Of a stretch of 64,000 nt of DNA, positions 44,760 through 55,760 are shown piece after piece. The notes under the pieces were generated by a model. It was given only the letters and a program-made list of their open reading frames with translations, searched no databases and was not told the origin of the DNA. Origin of the DNA: Magnolia sinica (Eukaryota > Streptophyta > Magnoliopsida > Magnoliales > Magnoliaceae); the NCBI RefSeq assembly GCF_029962835.1, contig NC_080583.1:3457001-3521000 (forward strand). Direction: 5' to 3'. Made by a program: the position numbers and the translations under genes. The first letter of the stretch is position 1, and every line of letters starts with the position of its first letter.

Positions 44760-46120
44760 ATGGCTAAGCTCCACACCATGCGTTTGGCTCTCCTCATTTT
44801 TTTCTTGGTGTCTCTATTTGCTCAGTTCACATGTGAGTTCATCATCTCAATCCTCAGTTTCTTCTTTGTTCATGCGGGGGCTGCGTTTGGATGCACAATT
44901 GAATTGAATTGCAAACGCCTAGTTTCAAAAGAGGGGTTAAGAAGGAAGTAGTGGTGTTTCCTAGCATTCACGATAAGGAAATAACCTCATAGGTTTTCTT
45001 CATTTCCACTTCAAACTAGGGGCCGTTTGGTTCATGGGAATCCAGCCCATAGAAAATGGATTCCATTGGCAAGGTGCTGAATTTGTGTTTGGGTCTTGGA
45101 AAAGAATGGAAAATTGAATTTCCATGGGAATCCGATTCCCTAAATTTGGTTCTTTTACAGTTCTCATCTTGAAGATGGGATGAAAGTTTTTGTGAATTCC
45201 TATCTGATGGTTATATTTTTGTGAGTGATAAAAAGCTGCTCTTATCATTCCCTCTCCATTCCTAGTATCCAAACACAAACTGCATTCCGTATAATAGCAT
45301 TCCCGGTACCCACAAGCCATAGGCAAATCGGAACAGGTTTCCTAAACACAAATTCACCACTCCTTCTAAGATTCCAGGGAAACAAACGACCCCCAACGTT
45401 ATTGCAATTTGGAGTTTAAGCCCTTAAGAACAATAAGTATGAATTTCTATTTATCCATAGTATGGATTTCTATTTATCCATTTTTGTTGGACTAGTAATG
45501 ACGATTCAATTCAATAATTCGTCGAAACACACCCCTCGGTGTTGTTTTTGCTTTTTTGCCAAAAATGCAATTGAGATGAGAGCTACATCAACCCACTTGA
45601 AGGGCTCCAAACAGGCCCTTAGCATTGGCAATCAAACAGGGTCTTAGCATTCGCATTGAACGCCAGGCTCCAAATAGCAATTACATTACTTTCTAGATGG
45701 GCTTGAAAGGAACGCACCTGCGACTTGGGGCTACTTTCCTTGTTCCGAACGCTAGGAAACTTTCATTAGCTTTTCTCATTGCATTTCAATTGAAATGAGC
45801 TTCACTATTCATTTCACCTGTACATCCAAACATGGTGCATACATTTTTATTTGATTTTTGGTACAGGCAGCATTACCGAAAGCAAGGAAGACAAGATTCC
45901 AGAGCAGAAACCAACTCCTATCAGAGAGATCAAGTATCCTACCCCATGCATCAAGTCAGTCATTTGCAACAATGTTCCAAAGACCCCAAATGAGATCCAC
46001 TTTGGAGATTGCTGGTGCTGCATCTTCAAAGGCGAATGCTATTCATCTAAATTCATCTGCACTATAAAATGCCTCCTCGAATCTCGCCAAGCTAAGAACA
46101 GAACTTCCAGCCTGCCTTAG
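44760..46120 (+). CDS. Secreted eight-cysteine peptide, ESF1/MEG-like (two exons)
   Basis: Exon 1 is 44760-44832 (24 codons plus one base; donor CAT|GTGAGT) and exon 2 is 45867-46120 (acceptor TTGGTACAG; stop TAG). The phase-1 join gives 108 residues. A signal peptide (MAKLHTMRLALLIFFLVSLF) leads to a charged linker and eight cysteines at 52, 58, 73, 75, 76, 82, 89 and 93: C-X5-C-X14-C-X-CC-X5-C-X6-C-X3-C. The only spacing change from the 28374 gene is one residue between the first two cysteines. The linker and loops are otherwise well diverged, so this is an old paralogue kept under constraint. A Cys at the exon join (residue 25) is probably in the signal region. Family assignment is as for the first gene. 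Confidence 0.78.
44875..45836. mobile_element. Nested MITEs in the second peptide gene intron
   Basis: The outer repeat has GCTGCGTTTGGATGCACA left and TGTACATCCAAACATGGTGC right. An inner one at about 45018-45396 has GGGGCCGTTTGGTTCATGGGA left and CCCTGGAAACAAACGACCCCC-like sequence right (TTCCAGGGAAACAAACGACC). Termini of the GGGGCCGTTTGG type are usual for PIF/Harbinger or hAT MITEs. They fill nearly the whole 1-kb intron. Confidence 0.55.
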
Positions 46121-46908
46121 ATTTATTGTCATGTCCATGTGTAGATGCAAGCATCAGATATTCATGTGTCTACTTACAGATTGTATGCATGATCATGTGT
46201 ATGTGGGTGGCGATATAAATCAATCCTAGAAATTTAGAACCCAGGTTAAGAAACTCTTTGATTGAACCAGCCCCGAACGGGCTACCATAACAAAAACCGT
46301 GGGGCCATCTGATTTACTTGTTTCCTTCCACAGCGGGACCAAATTGACCCCACCTCCAAGGAATATTGATCCTAATGAAACGGAAGTAATTCAGGAATGT
46401 CGCCACTATAATGATATGGATGATGGCAATTAGGTAATGACGGAAAACATACTCAAAATACAGTTCATTCGTTTACAAAACACGGCGTATTGACACCATA
46501 GTTTAAAAACTTGAAAACTCAACTCGACTTGATGAACATTTGGACTGAGTCGACTTGATAGTTGATTGCTATGGTAGGAAATATTCAAATTAGTTAACTT
46601 TATAACTCGAGGTCTGACAAGTTGAGTGACTTGTCCTGAGTAAGAGCGTGTCGAGTCGATCAAGTTAATGAGTCTACTTGATGAGTCACTATTAAATTCA
46701 ACTTTACAAGTTGACTCAGTCGAGTTTCAAGTTGAGTCATGAGTTTTAGAATTCCGATTGATACAGATTGATACAGTCGTTATACGATGGAATGTATATT
46801 TCAGAAGATGTGAGGGACCCAAAACCAGGGAAATTCCCTATATTCACAAGAGAATTACAACATAGAAGAAAACCAGTCCAAATAACAGCAGGTTAGTGTT
46901 TTAGATAA
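46121..46908. other. Convergent 3' ends of the peptide gene and the kinase gene
   Basis: It holds the 3' UTRs of both convergent genes. A GACTCGACTTG / GAGTCGACTTGATAG-rich repeat fragment lies at about 46505-46745. A possible poly-A signal (AATAAA-like) was not clear for either gene. Confidence 0.45.
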
Positions 46909-49900
46909 TCACTGAACCACATTACCCAACAGGCTGTTTGATGAAGGAGAGCTCTGTTCACTAAACCATGGATCTTGCACGGAAACAGGGGAGCACCCTG
47001 TTGCCAGCTCCATCGACAGGACGCATTCGCTCCTCTGTGGGACCACCAACCTCTTACTCCCCATGGATGCTGTCTTCTTTGACATCGTCCGTGAATTAAT
47101 ACTGTTGTGTGATGGCGATGAGAATGACGAAACCGATGAAGCATCACAAACATTCTCCTCCCCTTGGGCCCACCCACTGAGCCTGATGTAGTCCAGCTCA
47201 GCTGCCACTTCCATCATAGAAGGCCTCATGTCCCTGTGGAATGCAAGGCATCGGAAAGCCACCTCAGCCACTTTGTGGATGGACGAGAGGGTCCATGCAT
47301 CTCGGTGTGGCTCTAGAAAGGGGTCTATGATTTCATCTATACACCCTTTGCCAATTTTATCAATGGCAAGTGCAGCCAAATTCACTTCGGTGTGCACCCG
47401 AGAAAAGTCTACCACCTTTAATGCAGTTATGATCTCAACCAGCACCACTCCAAAGCTGTAAACGTCGCTCTTGTCGGAGAGATGGAAGTTCTGATGGTAT
47501 TGAGGGTCCAGATACCCCGGAGTCCCTTGTGGGGCTGTCGAAATATGCGATGATTCGGTCATGCCAAGCCTTGAAAGACCGAAATCTGCTACCTTCGAGT
47601 TGAAATTGAAGTCCAAGAGGATGTTGCTTGACTTGATGTCCCGATGATATATCGGAGGGTTCATGGCTGTGTGCATATGGGCAATGGCCTTAGCAGTTTC
47701 TGTTGCAATGGTAAGGCGGACTGTCCAAGGTAGGCCAGGGCCCCGCTCTCTCTGCAGGTGCTCAGATAGAGTTCCATTGGGCATGAACTCATACACCAGG
47801 ATCTGTTCACCTCTCTCTATACAACAACCAAGAAGGCGGACGAGGTTTGGGTGGCTGACTGTTGAAAGGAGTTTGATCTCATTCATGACTTGATTAATCC
47901 CATCGGTGTCTCGATGCCTGATCTTTTTGACAGCAACCAATTCATCGTTGTGAAGTTTTCCTGCATATACCGTCCCATAGGCCCCAGTTCCTAGCCTTTG
48001 TTTCTCAGAAAAGCCATTCGTGGCCCTCTCGATCTCTCTGTAGGGGTAGAAAGGGACAGTGCAGGATCCTGCAGCTTCAGACAGTAGACGTCTTGTGCTA
48101 TTCTGGCTTCTCATGGACAAGGAACGTCGTCTGATGTAGCAGCATAGCACAGCCAGGCCAGCCATTATAGTACCCCCTGTTAGAATGCCTGAGAAGAGAA
48201 AGGTTCCAACTGAGAAATAGAAATCATGGCTCTGAAAATAAGAACATGGACCGTCTTCACTGATCATAATAAGAGCATCATGTATTGAATTTTCTAATAA
48301 ATTAAACTGAAAATGCAGGAAGGAGTGTGCTCAGGCATATTTAGTTGACAATCATTCGACAAAGGGCACGTTTGGTTGCCACTTAAAAAAAAAGAAAGAT
48401 TTCGTCTCATTTTAGTACATCCATTATTATGTATTAGAGACCATAGTTTAGGGTGCATTTGTTGTACTGAATATCATGAAATTTCACAACATTTTGCGAT
48501 TAATCAGTCTAATTTGGTGCAAATTTTCAAATGATATTTCATGGAATTTGGTGGTGATCAAGCACGCCCTTATATAAATCGCTGATTATAAGGGTGCGTT
48601 TGGTTGCGCCAAAGATCAAATTTCATGATATTTTTCACAACATTAGCCTGATTAATCATGAAATATTATGATATTCAGCACAAACCAAACACACCCTGAT
48701 ACATAGTTACAATTAGTTTAAATAAAATGTGACGAAGTTATTTTTAAGTGGCACCCAAACAGGCCAATTGATTTCATGTACATCCTTTAGCATTATAGCT
48801 TGGGACTATTGCATATTTCGCACCATAGAAATATCAAATGCATTCCATTCCTTTCTAACCATTATCAAATTACACAATGCGGCAAACATTATGTGGGTGG
48901 GACCCACAGCAGCCGAGTCATTACCTCTTGAAAAATTAGAGGCCACACAAGGTGGAAGAACTTGCAAGTTTGTCAGGGACCACTAGATAGGTGCTGTGTC
49001 TAGTCTCAGTCACTGAGTCTGATCAAAGTCCTAGAAGAACCAAGAAATTTGAGTGGAGAAATGAGATGCTCTTCACATGGGGAAGTTGATTGGGTGTTAA
49101 AGCCGAACAAGGTGTTATCCCTGACGTGGCGCCATTTAATTGGCTTGCAGAAGCTGTCAGAGGGGGCCCACCAACTTTCGCAGGTCAACCCTTCTTGGAT
49201 AGGCATCCGCAAGCCAATGAAATAGCACCATGTCAGGGATACCACCTTGTTGGGTATTACTTTCTCCCCATCACATGAGCCTGTTTCCAATCCCACTCCT
49301 GTTTCCAATCCCACTCAGATCACTTCTATCAGAATCCTTTCTTTCATATAACTGTGACCCAACTGATTTGGCTAGACTAATTTTAGGCTAGAGGCACCTG
49401 CTTCATGACTCTTATCTGATGACAGCACCGGATCCCATGTAAATGTGCTACAAGAGCAGATGTAGCAACTAGGACTAGAATCCAGAAGAAGTAGCCTTAT
49501 CAGGGCTCTTTGCAACTACTAGACCATGCCATTAGCAAGGTGGGCCCAACACCTTATGAAAATCACATACTAGAAAGACTGGCAACACTAATCTTAATGA
49601 GATGATGATAAGCTTCACAAAGTCACCACTGGCCTCAAAAGTCCACCTGATTTCACCCTCTCATCACATCAAGTTATGAGCATGTGGGGCCCACCATTCG
49701 CTATCCCTTCTACAGAGAATCAGAGCAGCCCATCAAGGGCGGCCGCAACAAATTTTCATTGTTAAATGCTGAAAGGTTTTGGTATGACGGTTACAGCTTC
49801 CTGATGCACCAGTCCTCATAGGCAGGGCCATGTTTCGGTAATCCAGATTTTTTATCAGATGGGTCACCTAATGAATGGAGGATGAACCAAATGTATTCAA

Positions 49901-49946
49901 AATTGCAAGATCCAAGGCATCCAAATCTTTGGCCCTTTCAGGACAG

Positions 49947-50035
<89 letters not shown>

Positions 50036-53000
50036 TGGCACTATAAGGTCAACTTCATGGGAACTTCCCACCTGAATTTTGGATGCAGCTGAAACTTAGT
50101 ATGACCCCTCATCCTAGTGGGACACACACAATGGATGGGCTGGATTTATGAACCACCTCTCAGTGGGCCCAATAACTAATTATGTAGATTTTAATGGGAG
50201 GATAACTCCTCTCAACTGTTGTATGTGGTGTGGCCCACCCGAGTCATGGATTGACTTGATTTTTAAGCAAGTGGGCCACCTTGGAATGGTGCATCTAACT
50301 GATGGTGTTGATGTTTGACATACATCATGGTGGGCCACACACAGCTCGACCTCATAGTACCATTTCCCTTCCTGATCGACGGGTCAGGATCTTCCAATCT
50401 GGAAAATACTTGGGGCCCATCGGATCAACCACTTGGATCACCAAAACCCCTGAAGGGACAGTGAGAACGGGAACACCAAACAGTCCATAATACATCAGAA
50501 ACCTATGGCTATGATTCGTCCAAAGTAAATTGATCTAGATCTGATATGTGTTTTCCTTCATAGGGCAAAAACTGAGTTTACCTCCAACGAGAACTCCAAC
50601 CCGATTCTTCCCACAGTGCCCGGACATGTACCTTGACGGACTGCATCTGACAGAGACTGTAATCCAAAATCAAATTTTAAAAAAAAAAAAAAATTAAAAA
50701 AAAAAAAAAATCAAGGGTCAGTAAAAGACAGAAATCATTCTTGTACGATGTCAAAAATGGCTGCATTAAGATACATTTGACCGAATGTGAACACATTTTT
50801 AAAAATAATAAAATAATATTAATAAAAAACAATACAAGAAGAGTCCTGAACGTAATGGACCGTAACCGGGAAATTACCATAATACCACAGATGCATTTGG
50901 GAAATTGGGGTGAGAATTCTGGATTTATTATTTTTTTTTTTTTTGTTTGATTGACTTTCATAATTTGAAAAGAACGGTCGTTGGGTGAGTTCACATGAAA
51001 TGATGCGTGGGAGTTGATAGGATCAAAGCCAGAAAGACTTGGAATCCTCTGCAACACGGAAGCGGATTAGTGGGTGTACCACACACCACTGACCTGGCTG
51101 GTGTGTTGATGTCATGAGTCATGTGTAATATCAAAACCGTCCATCAATTTGAAGAGCTCGTGGTAAGGCTTGAGCCCAAAAATAAGACTTATCCAAGGCT
51201 CAAGTGGACCACAATGTACAGAGCAGTGGGAGATTGAACTTCTACCATGGAAACCTTCTTTGGAGTCAGTTTTCGATCAATCTGATATTTGTTTTTACTC
51301 TTCATCCAGGTCTGTGTGACCTTATGGATAGATTGGATGGAAAATAAACATTATAGTGGGCCTTAAGAATATTTCAATGGTGGGAATCATTGTTTCCACT
51401 GTTATCTGTGGTGTGGTCCACTTGAGATTTGGATACGTCTCATTTTTGGGATCATGGAATAAAATGATCTCGCCAAATGGATGGACGGTGTGGATATAAT
51501 AAATATATCATTGTGGGGCCCACGTAGCTTTGACCTCCTTCCAACCGTTCATGCGTTCCAGGGGTCAAGGAGCTGACACGTACACACAACAGACAGGTCG
51601 GTGGTGTACGGTGCACCTGCTAATCCGCTTCCCGCTGCAACACCAACCTCTTTGGGGACCACCATGTTGTATGTGTTAAATCCAGTCCATCTATCAGGTA
51701 TGGTCCATGATGCTAGGTCATGGGGCTAAATGTACAAAAATCAGTCTGATTAAAAATCCATACGGGCCACAACGTGCGAACTTAGAGGTTTTAGGACAAT
51801 TTTACATTGTTCCCATTCGTGCGTCCCACCTGAATTTTCTATCAATACGATCTTTCATAAGCACAGCAATCATAACGTTTGTCACAAGATGGACGGAGTG
51901 GATTTCACATATGCAACATGATGACCCTAGAGAGGTTGGGCGTTCCAGTCCCCGAAGAGAAAGCAGGTAGTTAACGGTCAAACATTCAGTGGCGTAAATG
52001 GAAGAGAATTGATGGATAGGATTGTCTGATAGTTTTTATTTTTGAAATATAAGCCATCCATGCTAGGGGTCACTGGATGGGTGGACCGGATTGATGCATC
52101 AACCTGACACGTGTACTGGGTCCACCATATCATCTAGTGCACATGATGTGTTAGGTCGACATCACATAAATCGCCTTCTTTATGCGTGATTTGACCGTAA
52201 CCTTCCTTGATGATTACGTTTGACCCAAGAGACATCTCATATTTGCTAATGCTGCCAAGATGCCATCACCACGCGTAGGCGCAACTTGGTCATTTCCGGA
52301 TATTTTTTGATATATGTGTACAAGCTGGCCAGTCGCCACAGGAACCTTTGCACCGTACGAATGCCAGCCTCGCCAGCGTGCGGTATCTGAGCGGTACGTG
52401 AGGAGGGCCTTACATTGAAGAGGTCTGGCACAAACTCAAGCCGGTCAACTTGTTAGGTTGGCTACTTCCTTGCTAAGAGGATATATATATATATATATAT
52501 ATAGAAGCTAGCCAACCGTAATTCAGGGTAAGGGTAAATAGCCTGTAAATAGCCCGTTGTTACAATTTCACCTCTTTGAAAATAAGAAGGTATTCCTGCT
52601 CGGAAAAACGGTTCAAAATGACGGACATAAATTTGTAGGCTCCACCGTCATATACATGAGATATTCGGTTTATCCATCCATTTTACCGTAACATCTTGCG
52701 GCGTGAGCTGAAAAAAGAGAAAAATTTAACATTCAAGTGACCCACGCCAAAGTAAATAGTGGTCCAGGAAGTTTTCAATGGTAAGTGCTCCATCATTTTT
52801 ACTGTGGTGTGGTCCACTTGAACTTTGAATCTGCCTCAATTTTTATTGCGCATGCCCTAAATTCATTTGGCATGATGGTGTACGGTGTGGATAATCCGCA
52901 TTCATCATGATGGCCCCCGTATGTTAGGAGCCTCCTTCCTTTTTGCATTGAAAAAAGTAAAAGTCCAATCAACATGGGTAACGATAGAGGTATTCACCAG

Positions 53001-54738
53001 TGAAATAATCATTACCCATTTCTCCTATGACTGCGGCGTACACGACATGTCTAGTAGGTCCCACGTGTCCACCAATGACAGCCCAAAGACCGAGTGGGTC
53101 CCAACAGAAGGGCTATCCAATGAACAAGCGGCTTATTCATTCCACACGCGTTAAGATCCGTAAATAACCAAACGTGGGAGTACGCGAAACAATGAAACAC
53201 GCGTGTGAGACCTAAGCTTTCCTCAATTGGGCAATCGTAACCATTCAATTAGTGCCCTACGGATCAACGGCTAAGAATAGAAATATAACAGGCGTTCATA
53301 TTCAACTAAAAACGGTCCTAATATCGCGGAGATTTTTGAGACATGCTACACCATGACTCAAAAAACCAATGGTCTAGACTTTTGAACCACGGGTCCTGCG
53401 GATAGATGCGCGCCACGTATTATATATATATATATAATGCCCCGGCAGAGTGTGATGGATAATACGCAGGTTCTAATCAAACTTAATCGATCAACTTAAG
53501 AGAAACAGTTCAGATGTATTGTTATGAACCAAAAATTACGTTTTATTTGATTATCTAACTATCAGATTGATAGACATTTATTTAACGGTTGAATATTATT
53601 TTAAAAATCCAATTGTCTTATTTCAATAAACAAGTGTAAACAAATCTAAGGCCAGGATTATTCAGCTAATCTGATTTTTGGATTCTGTTCGACAATTTAC
53701 TGATTTGAGTTAATATGTGTCACGTGTACTGTTTCTAGATGTATGTGTATCAAGCGTTATAAGAATCCGGAGTATCATATAAACCACTACGAACCCCCTT
53801 GCGGCATCCGGACCATTCAAAAGCTGGCCCCCGCTCTCACGCCGGTCAGCTGATAATTGGGACCCACGATATCAGTAACGCTCTTAAATGCCAGCGTAGA
53901 GCACATAAATGGTACCGACCGTCCAAACCAACGGCCAGGATGTCCGCGAGTATGATACTAATCCTACTCGCGCGTTAACTTATCGATTCTTCAGGTAAAA
54001 AAGGGGCACGGAAAACTCACCTCTATGACAACCGTCGCCGCCCACAAACCCATCCCCTTCAAAGCCCTCGTCGCACCGGCACCGGAATCCTTTCCCTTTG
54101 TCCGTCGGCGTAGTAAGATTCTGACAGCTGGCGTTCTTCGAGCATTCGTTCGACCCACCACATTCCCCATCCATCCACCACCCCAACTCCACCGTTTGGA
54201 AATCTAGCGACACCGCCGTATCGTTGCGAATGTCCACCGCGACGGACGAGAACAGGTACTGACATCCGCTTTCCGAAATATCGAATTCCATGAAATCTCT
54301 GGCGTCCTTCGAATAGCAGCTGACGCTTTCGTTCCTGGAACTGCAGTTTAGATAATCTAACCTACGATCCAGCAGAGCTATAGGTATTGCGCAACCCGAG
54401 ACAACCGAGCTGCAGTTTTGCAGCAGCAGCCCGTTCCGCCACGTCGGCGCGTAGTTCTGACCGAAGAGATCTCTGACGGTTGTGATCGGACGGCCGCATT
54501 TCGCTGGCAGATCGAGCAGGAGAGCTTCCGGCGTAACGTTTCGGACACGGAAATCGCCGACATGGATTTCCCCGTGGGTGCAAGTCAAACGGATTTGGCA
54601 GCCGTCAGAGAATCCGAACGGGTACGGGACAGGCGGGACACCACCGCACGAGCGATTGCAGGCGCTGGGTCGTTGAGCGGCGACGATGGGCAAAACGAGA
54701 ATTGCGAAGAGGCAGAGTCGAAGTGGAGGGAAAGTCAT
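46909..54738 (-). CDS. WAKL14: Wall-associated receptor kinase-like 14 homologue (three exons)
   Basis: Exons on the minus strand are 54021-54738, 50582-50656 and 46909-48188. All junctions are phase 1, with donors GAG|GTGAGT and GAG|GTAAAC and acceptors TTACAG and TTCTCAG. The product is 690 residues. It has a signal peptide (1-21) and a galacturonan-binding GUB_WAK-type domain with paired cysteines (about 27-120). An EGF-like segment (about 200-238) and a transmembrane helix (about 259-281) follow. The cytosolic Ser/Thr kinase has GTGAYG at 331-336, VAVKK with Lys352, Glu368, HRD at 446-448 and DFG at 466-468. Order, length (WAKL14 is about 700) and the RLSGW/Ser-rich tail fit the WAKL14/20 type, which sits in the plasma membrane and links wall pectin to signalling. 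All catalytic residues are present. Introns of 3.36 and 2.39 kb carry MITEs. Confidence 0.93.
48362..48767. mobile_element. MITE in WAKL14-like intron 2
   Basis: Left end GGGCACGTTTGGTTGCCACTTAAAAA, right end TTTTTAAGTGGCACCCAAACAGGCC: inverted termini of about 25 bp with few mismatches. The interior is AT-rich with repeated AAATTTCATGATATT words. The target duplication is unresolved. Confidence 0.65.
48770..49950. other. WAKL14-like intron 2, unassigned
   Basis: An imperfect inverted repeat pairs GAACAAGGTGTTATCCCTGACGTGG (49105 region) with CCATGTCAGGGATACCACCTTG (49230 region). It encloses about 110 bp, perhaps a small foldback element. No additional exon is seen. Confidence 0.5.
49951..50032. 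repeat. (TA)n-(TG)n microsatellite
   Basis: About 18 TA followed by about 22 TG dinucleotides without interruption, in intron 2 of the kinase gene. Confidence 0.97.
50085..50360. mobile_element. GTGGGCCCACC-family fragment in intron 2
   Basis: The words TGGATTTATGAACCACC, GGTGTGGCCCACCCGAGTC and GACATACATCATGGTGGGCC are typical of the family; the ends are degraded. Confidence 0.5.
50582..50656 (-). other. WAKL14: 75-bp middle exon of the WAKL14-like gene
   Basis: On the minus strand, a TTTGGATTACAG acceptor preceded by a long T-rich tract leads to 75 bp. These read SVRCSPSRYMSGHCGKNRVG, then VLVG, and end GGAG|GTAAAC. It is open in the one frame compatible with both neighbours. It supplies the two extra cysteines, the RYMSGHCG motif known from this family, and the first part of the transmembrane helix. 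Without it the protein would lack about 25 family-conserved residues. It is too short for an open-frame scan. Confidence 0.9.
51058..51634. mobile_element. 577-bp Mutator-type MITE with 9-bp TSD in intron 1
   Basis: The left end is GGAAGCGGATTAGTGGGTG; the right end, complemented, contains GGAAGCGGATTAGCAGGTG. Inverted repeats extend through the GTACACCACCGACCTG region. The perfect 9-bp duplication CTGCAACAC lies at 51049-51057 and 51635-51643. It is a second clean case of the family inserted as a Mutator-like element, here inside the WAKL14-like intron. Confidence 0.88.
51644..54014. other. WAKL14-like intron 1, remainder
   Basis: It holds diverged GTGGGCCCACC-family fragments (about 51660-51960 and 52620-52960), (AT)n runs at about 52480-52502 and 53420-53435, and a GAATATTATTTTAAAAATCC-type repeat (53440-53770). 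That repeat is related to 55780-56000 on the other side of exon 1. No further exon is recognised. Confidence 0.5.
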
Positions 54739-55130
54739 CTTCCGGAGTAGAAAAGACGGGATTTTTCGACTCGGTAAGCAGAAAAAAGGTTCGATTTCTC
54801 AGATGATTTGAGTGATCGATCGGGAAAGATCGGACGGCTGAAAATCGAGGGCTGCGATTGATTGACGGCGTGAAAAGGATCTCCCCTGCAATTCTTCAAA
54901 ATGATTTGAAATTTCTGTGAGATTTAGTAGAATCGTAGATTTCGTCACGACTGCGATTGCTGGTTTTTCCGTTCCTTGTACTTCGTTTTGGAATTTAGGG
55001 TTTGGCTTTGAGGAGATAGGGAAAAAGGGTTCTGGAATTTCAGGAAAGCCTCTATCTTTTTACGCTTCTCTCTCTCTCTCTGCCTTTCCACCTCCAAGCG
55101 TAAATACATTCGAGTCTTCGAATTTTTATT
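54739..55130 (-). promoter_or_regulatory. Probable 5' UTR and promoter of the WAKL14-like gene
   Basis: Upstream of the ATG at 54736-54738 on the minus strand the sequence is GC-balanced and free of repeats. It carries a GAGAGAGAGAGAG run (55068-55082), a common feature of plant leaders. No clear TATA box is visible. Repeat sequence begins again by 55255, so the promoter is compact. Confidence 0.45.
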
Positions 55131-55254
55131 GCTGAGTGACGGAAATACCCTTGACTTTCTGCAAAGGGATAGTAGACGAGGTAAACAGACGAAAATACCC
55201 CTCTTTCTGGGTGAAATAACCGAATCAATGCAAGGTTTTTCAAGTAGCTCTTAC

Positions 55255-55760
55255 GGACGCGGATTGCGTACTAACTCAGTACGCTATGCTCTTTGGGGCC
55301 CACCGTCATGGATGGTTCTTATTCACGCCGTCCATCAGTTTTATCAGATCATTTTAGCGAACGATCCCAAAATAGAAGCATATAAAGATCTTAAGTTGAG
55401 CACACCACATAAAAAAGTAGGGATAATAGCCTCCACCGTTGAAGCCTTCCTAGGTCCCACAGTAATGTTTATTTGTCATCCAACCTGTTTATAAGGTCAC
55501 ACAGACACGGATGAAGGTTAAACACAAATATCAGCTTGATGCAAAACTTATATGGTTCCAAGAAGTTTCCAGCGGTAGGGATTCAACTCCCACTGTTTCT
55601 GTGGTGTGGTACAGTAGCTTTGGATATGCTTGAATTTTCGGATCATGGTCTAAAAAGATATGATAAAATGGATGGACGGCGTGGATAATACACATACATC
55701 ACGGTGGGCCCACCTACATCACCGTTGAAACGCTCTTAAGGCGCACATACATCCTCGTCC
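55255..55760. mobile_element. Mutator-type MITE upstream of the WAKL14-like gene
   Basis: The left end GGACGCGGATTGCGTACTAACTC matches the terminus of the 19103-19602 element. Internal family words are in order, closing with GGACGGCGTGGATAATACACATACATCACGGTGGGCCC. The right terminus is degraded, and no target duplication was found. Confidence 0.65.

Noticed and set aside
48189..48209. Acceptor at 48209 for a direct exon 1 to kinase-exon splice
   Set aside because: It is in frame, but it drops the conserved cysteine-rich segment encoded at 50582-50656 and inserts residues not expected in the family.
46909..48267. A stand-alone 452-residue kinase gene starting at 48265-48267
   Set aside because: Its first 26 residues are intron; the WAK extracellular exons upstream join in frame at 48188.
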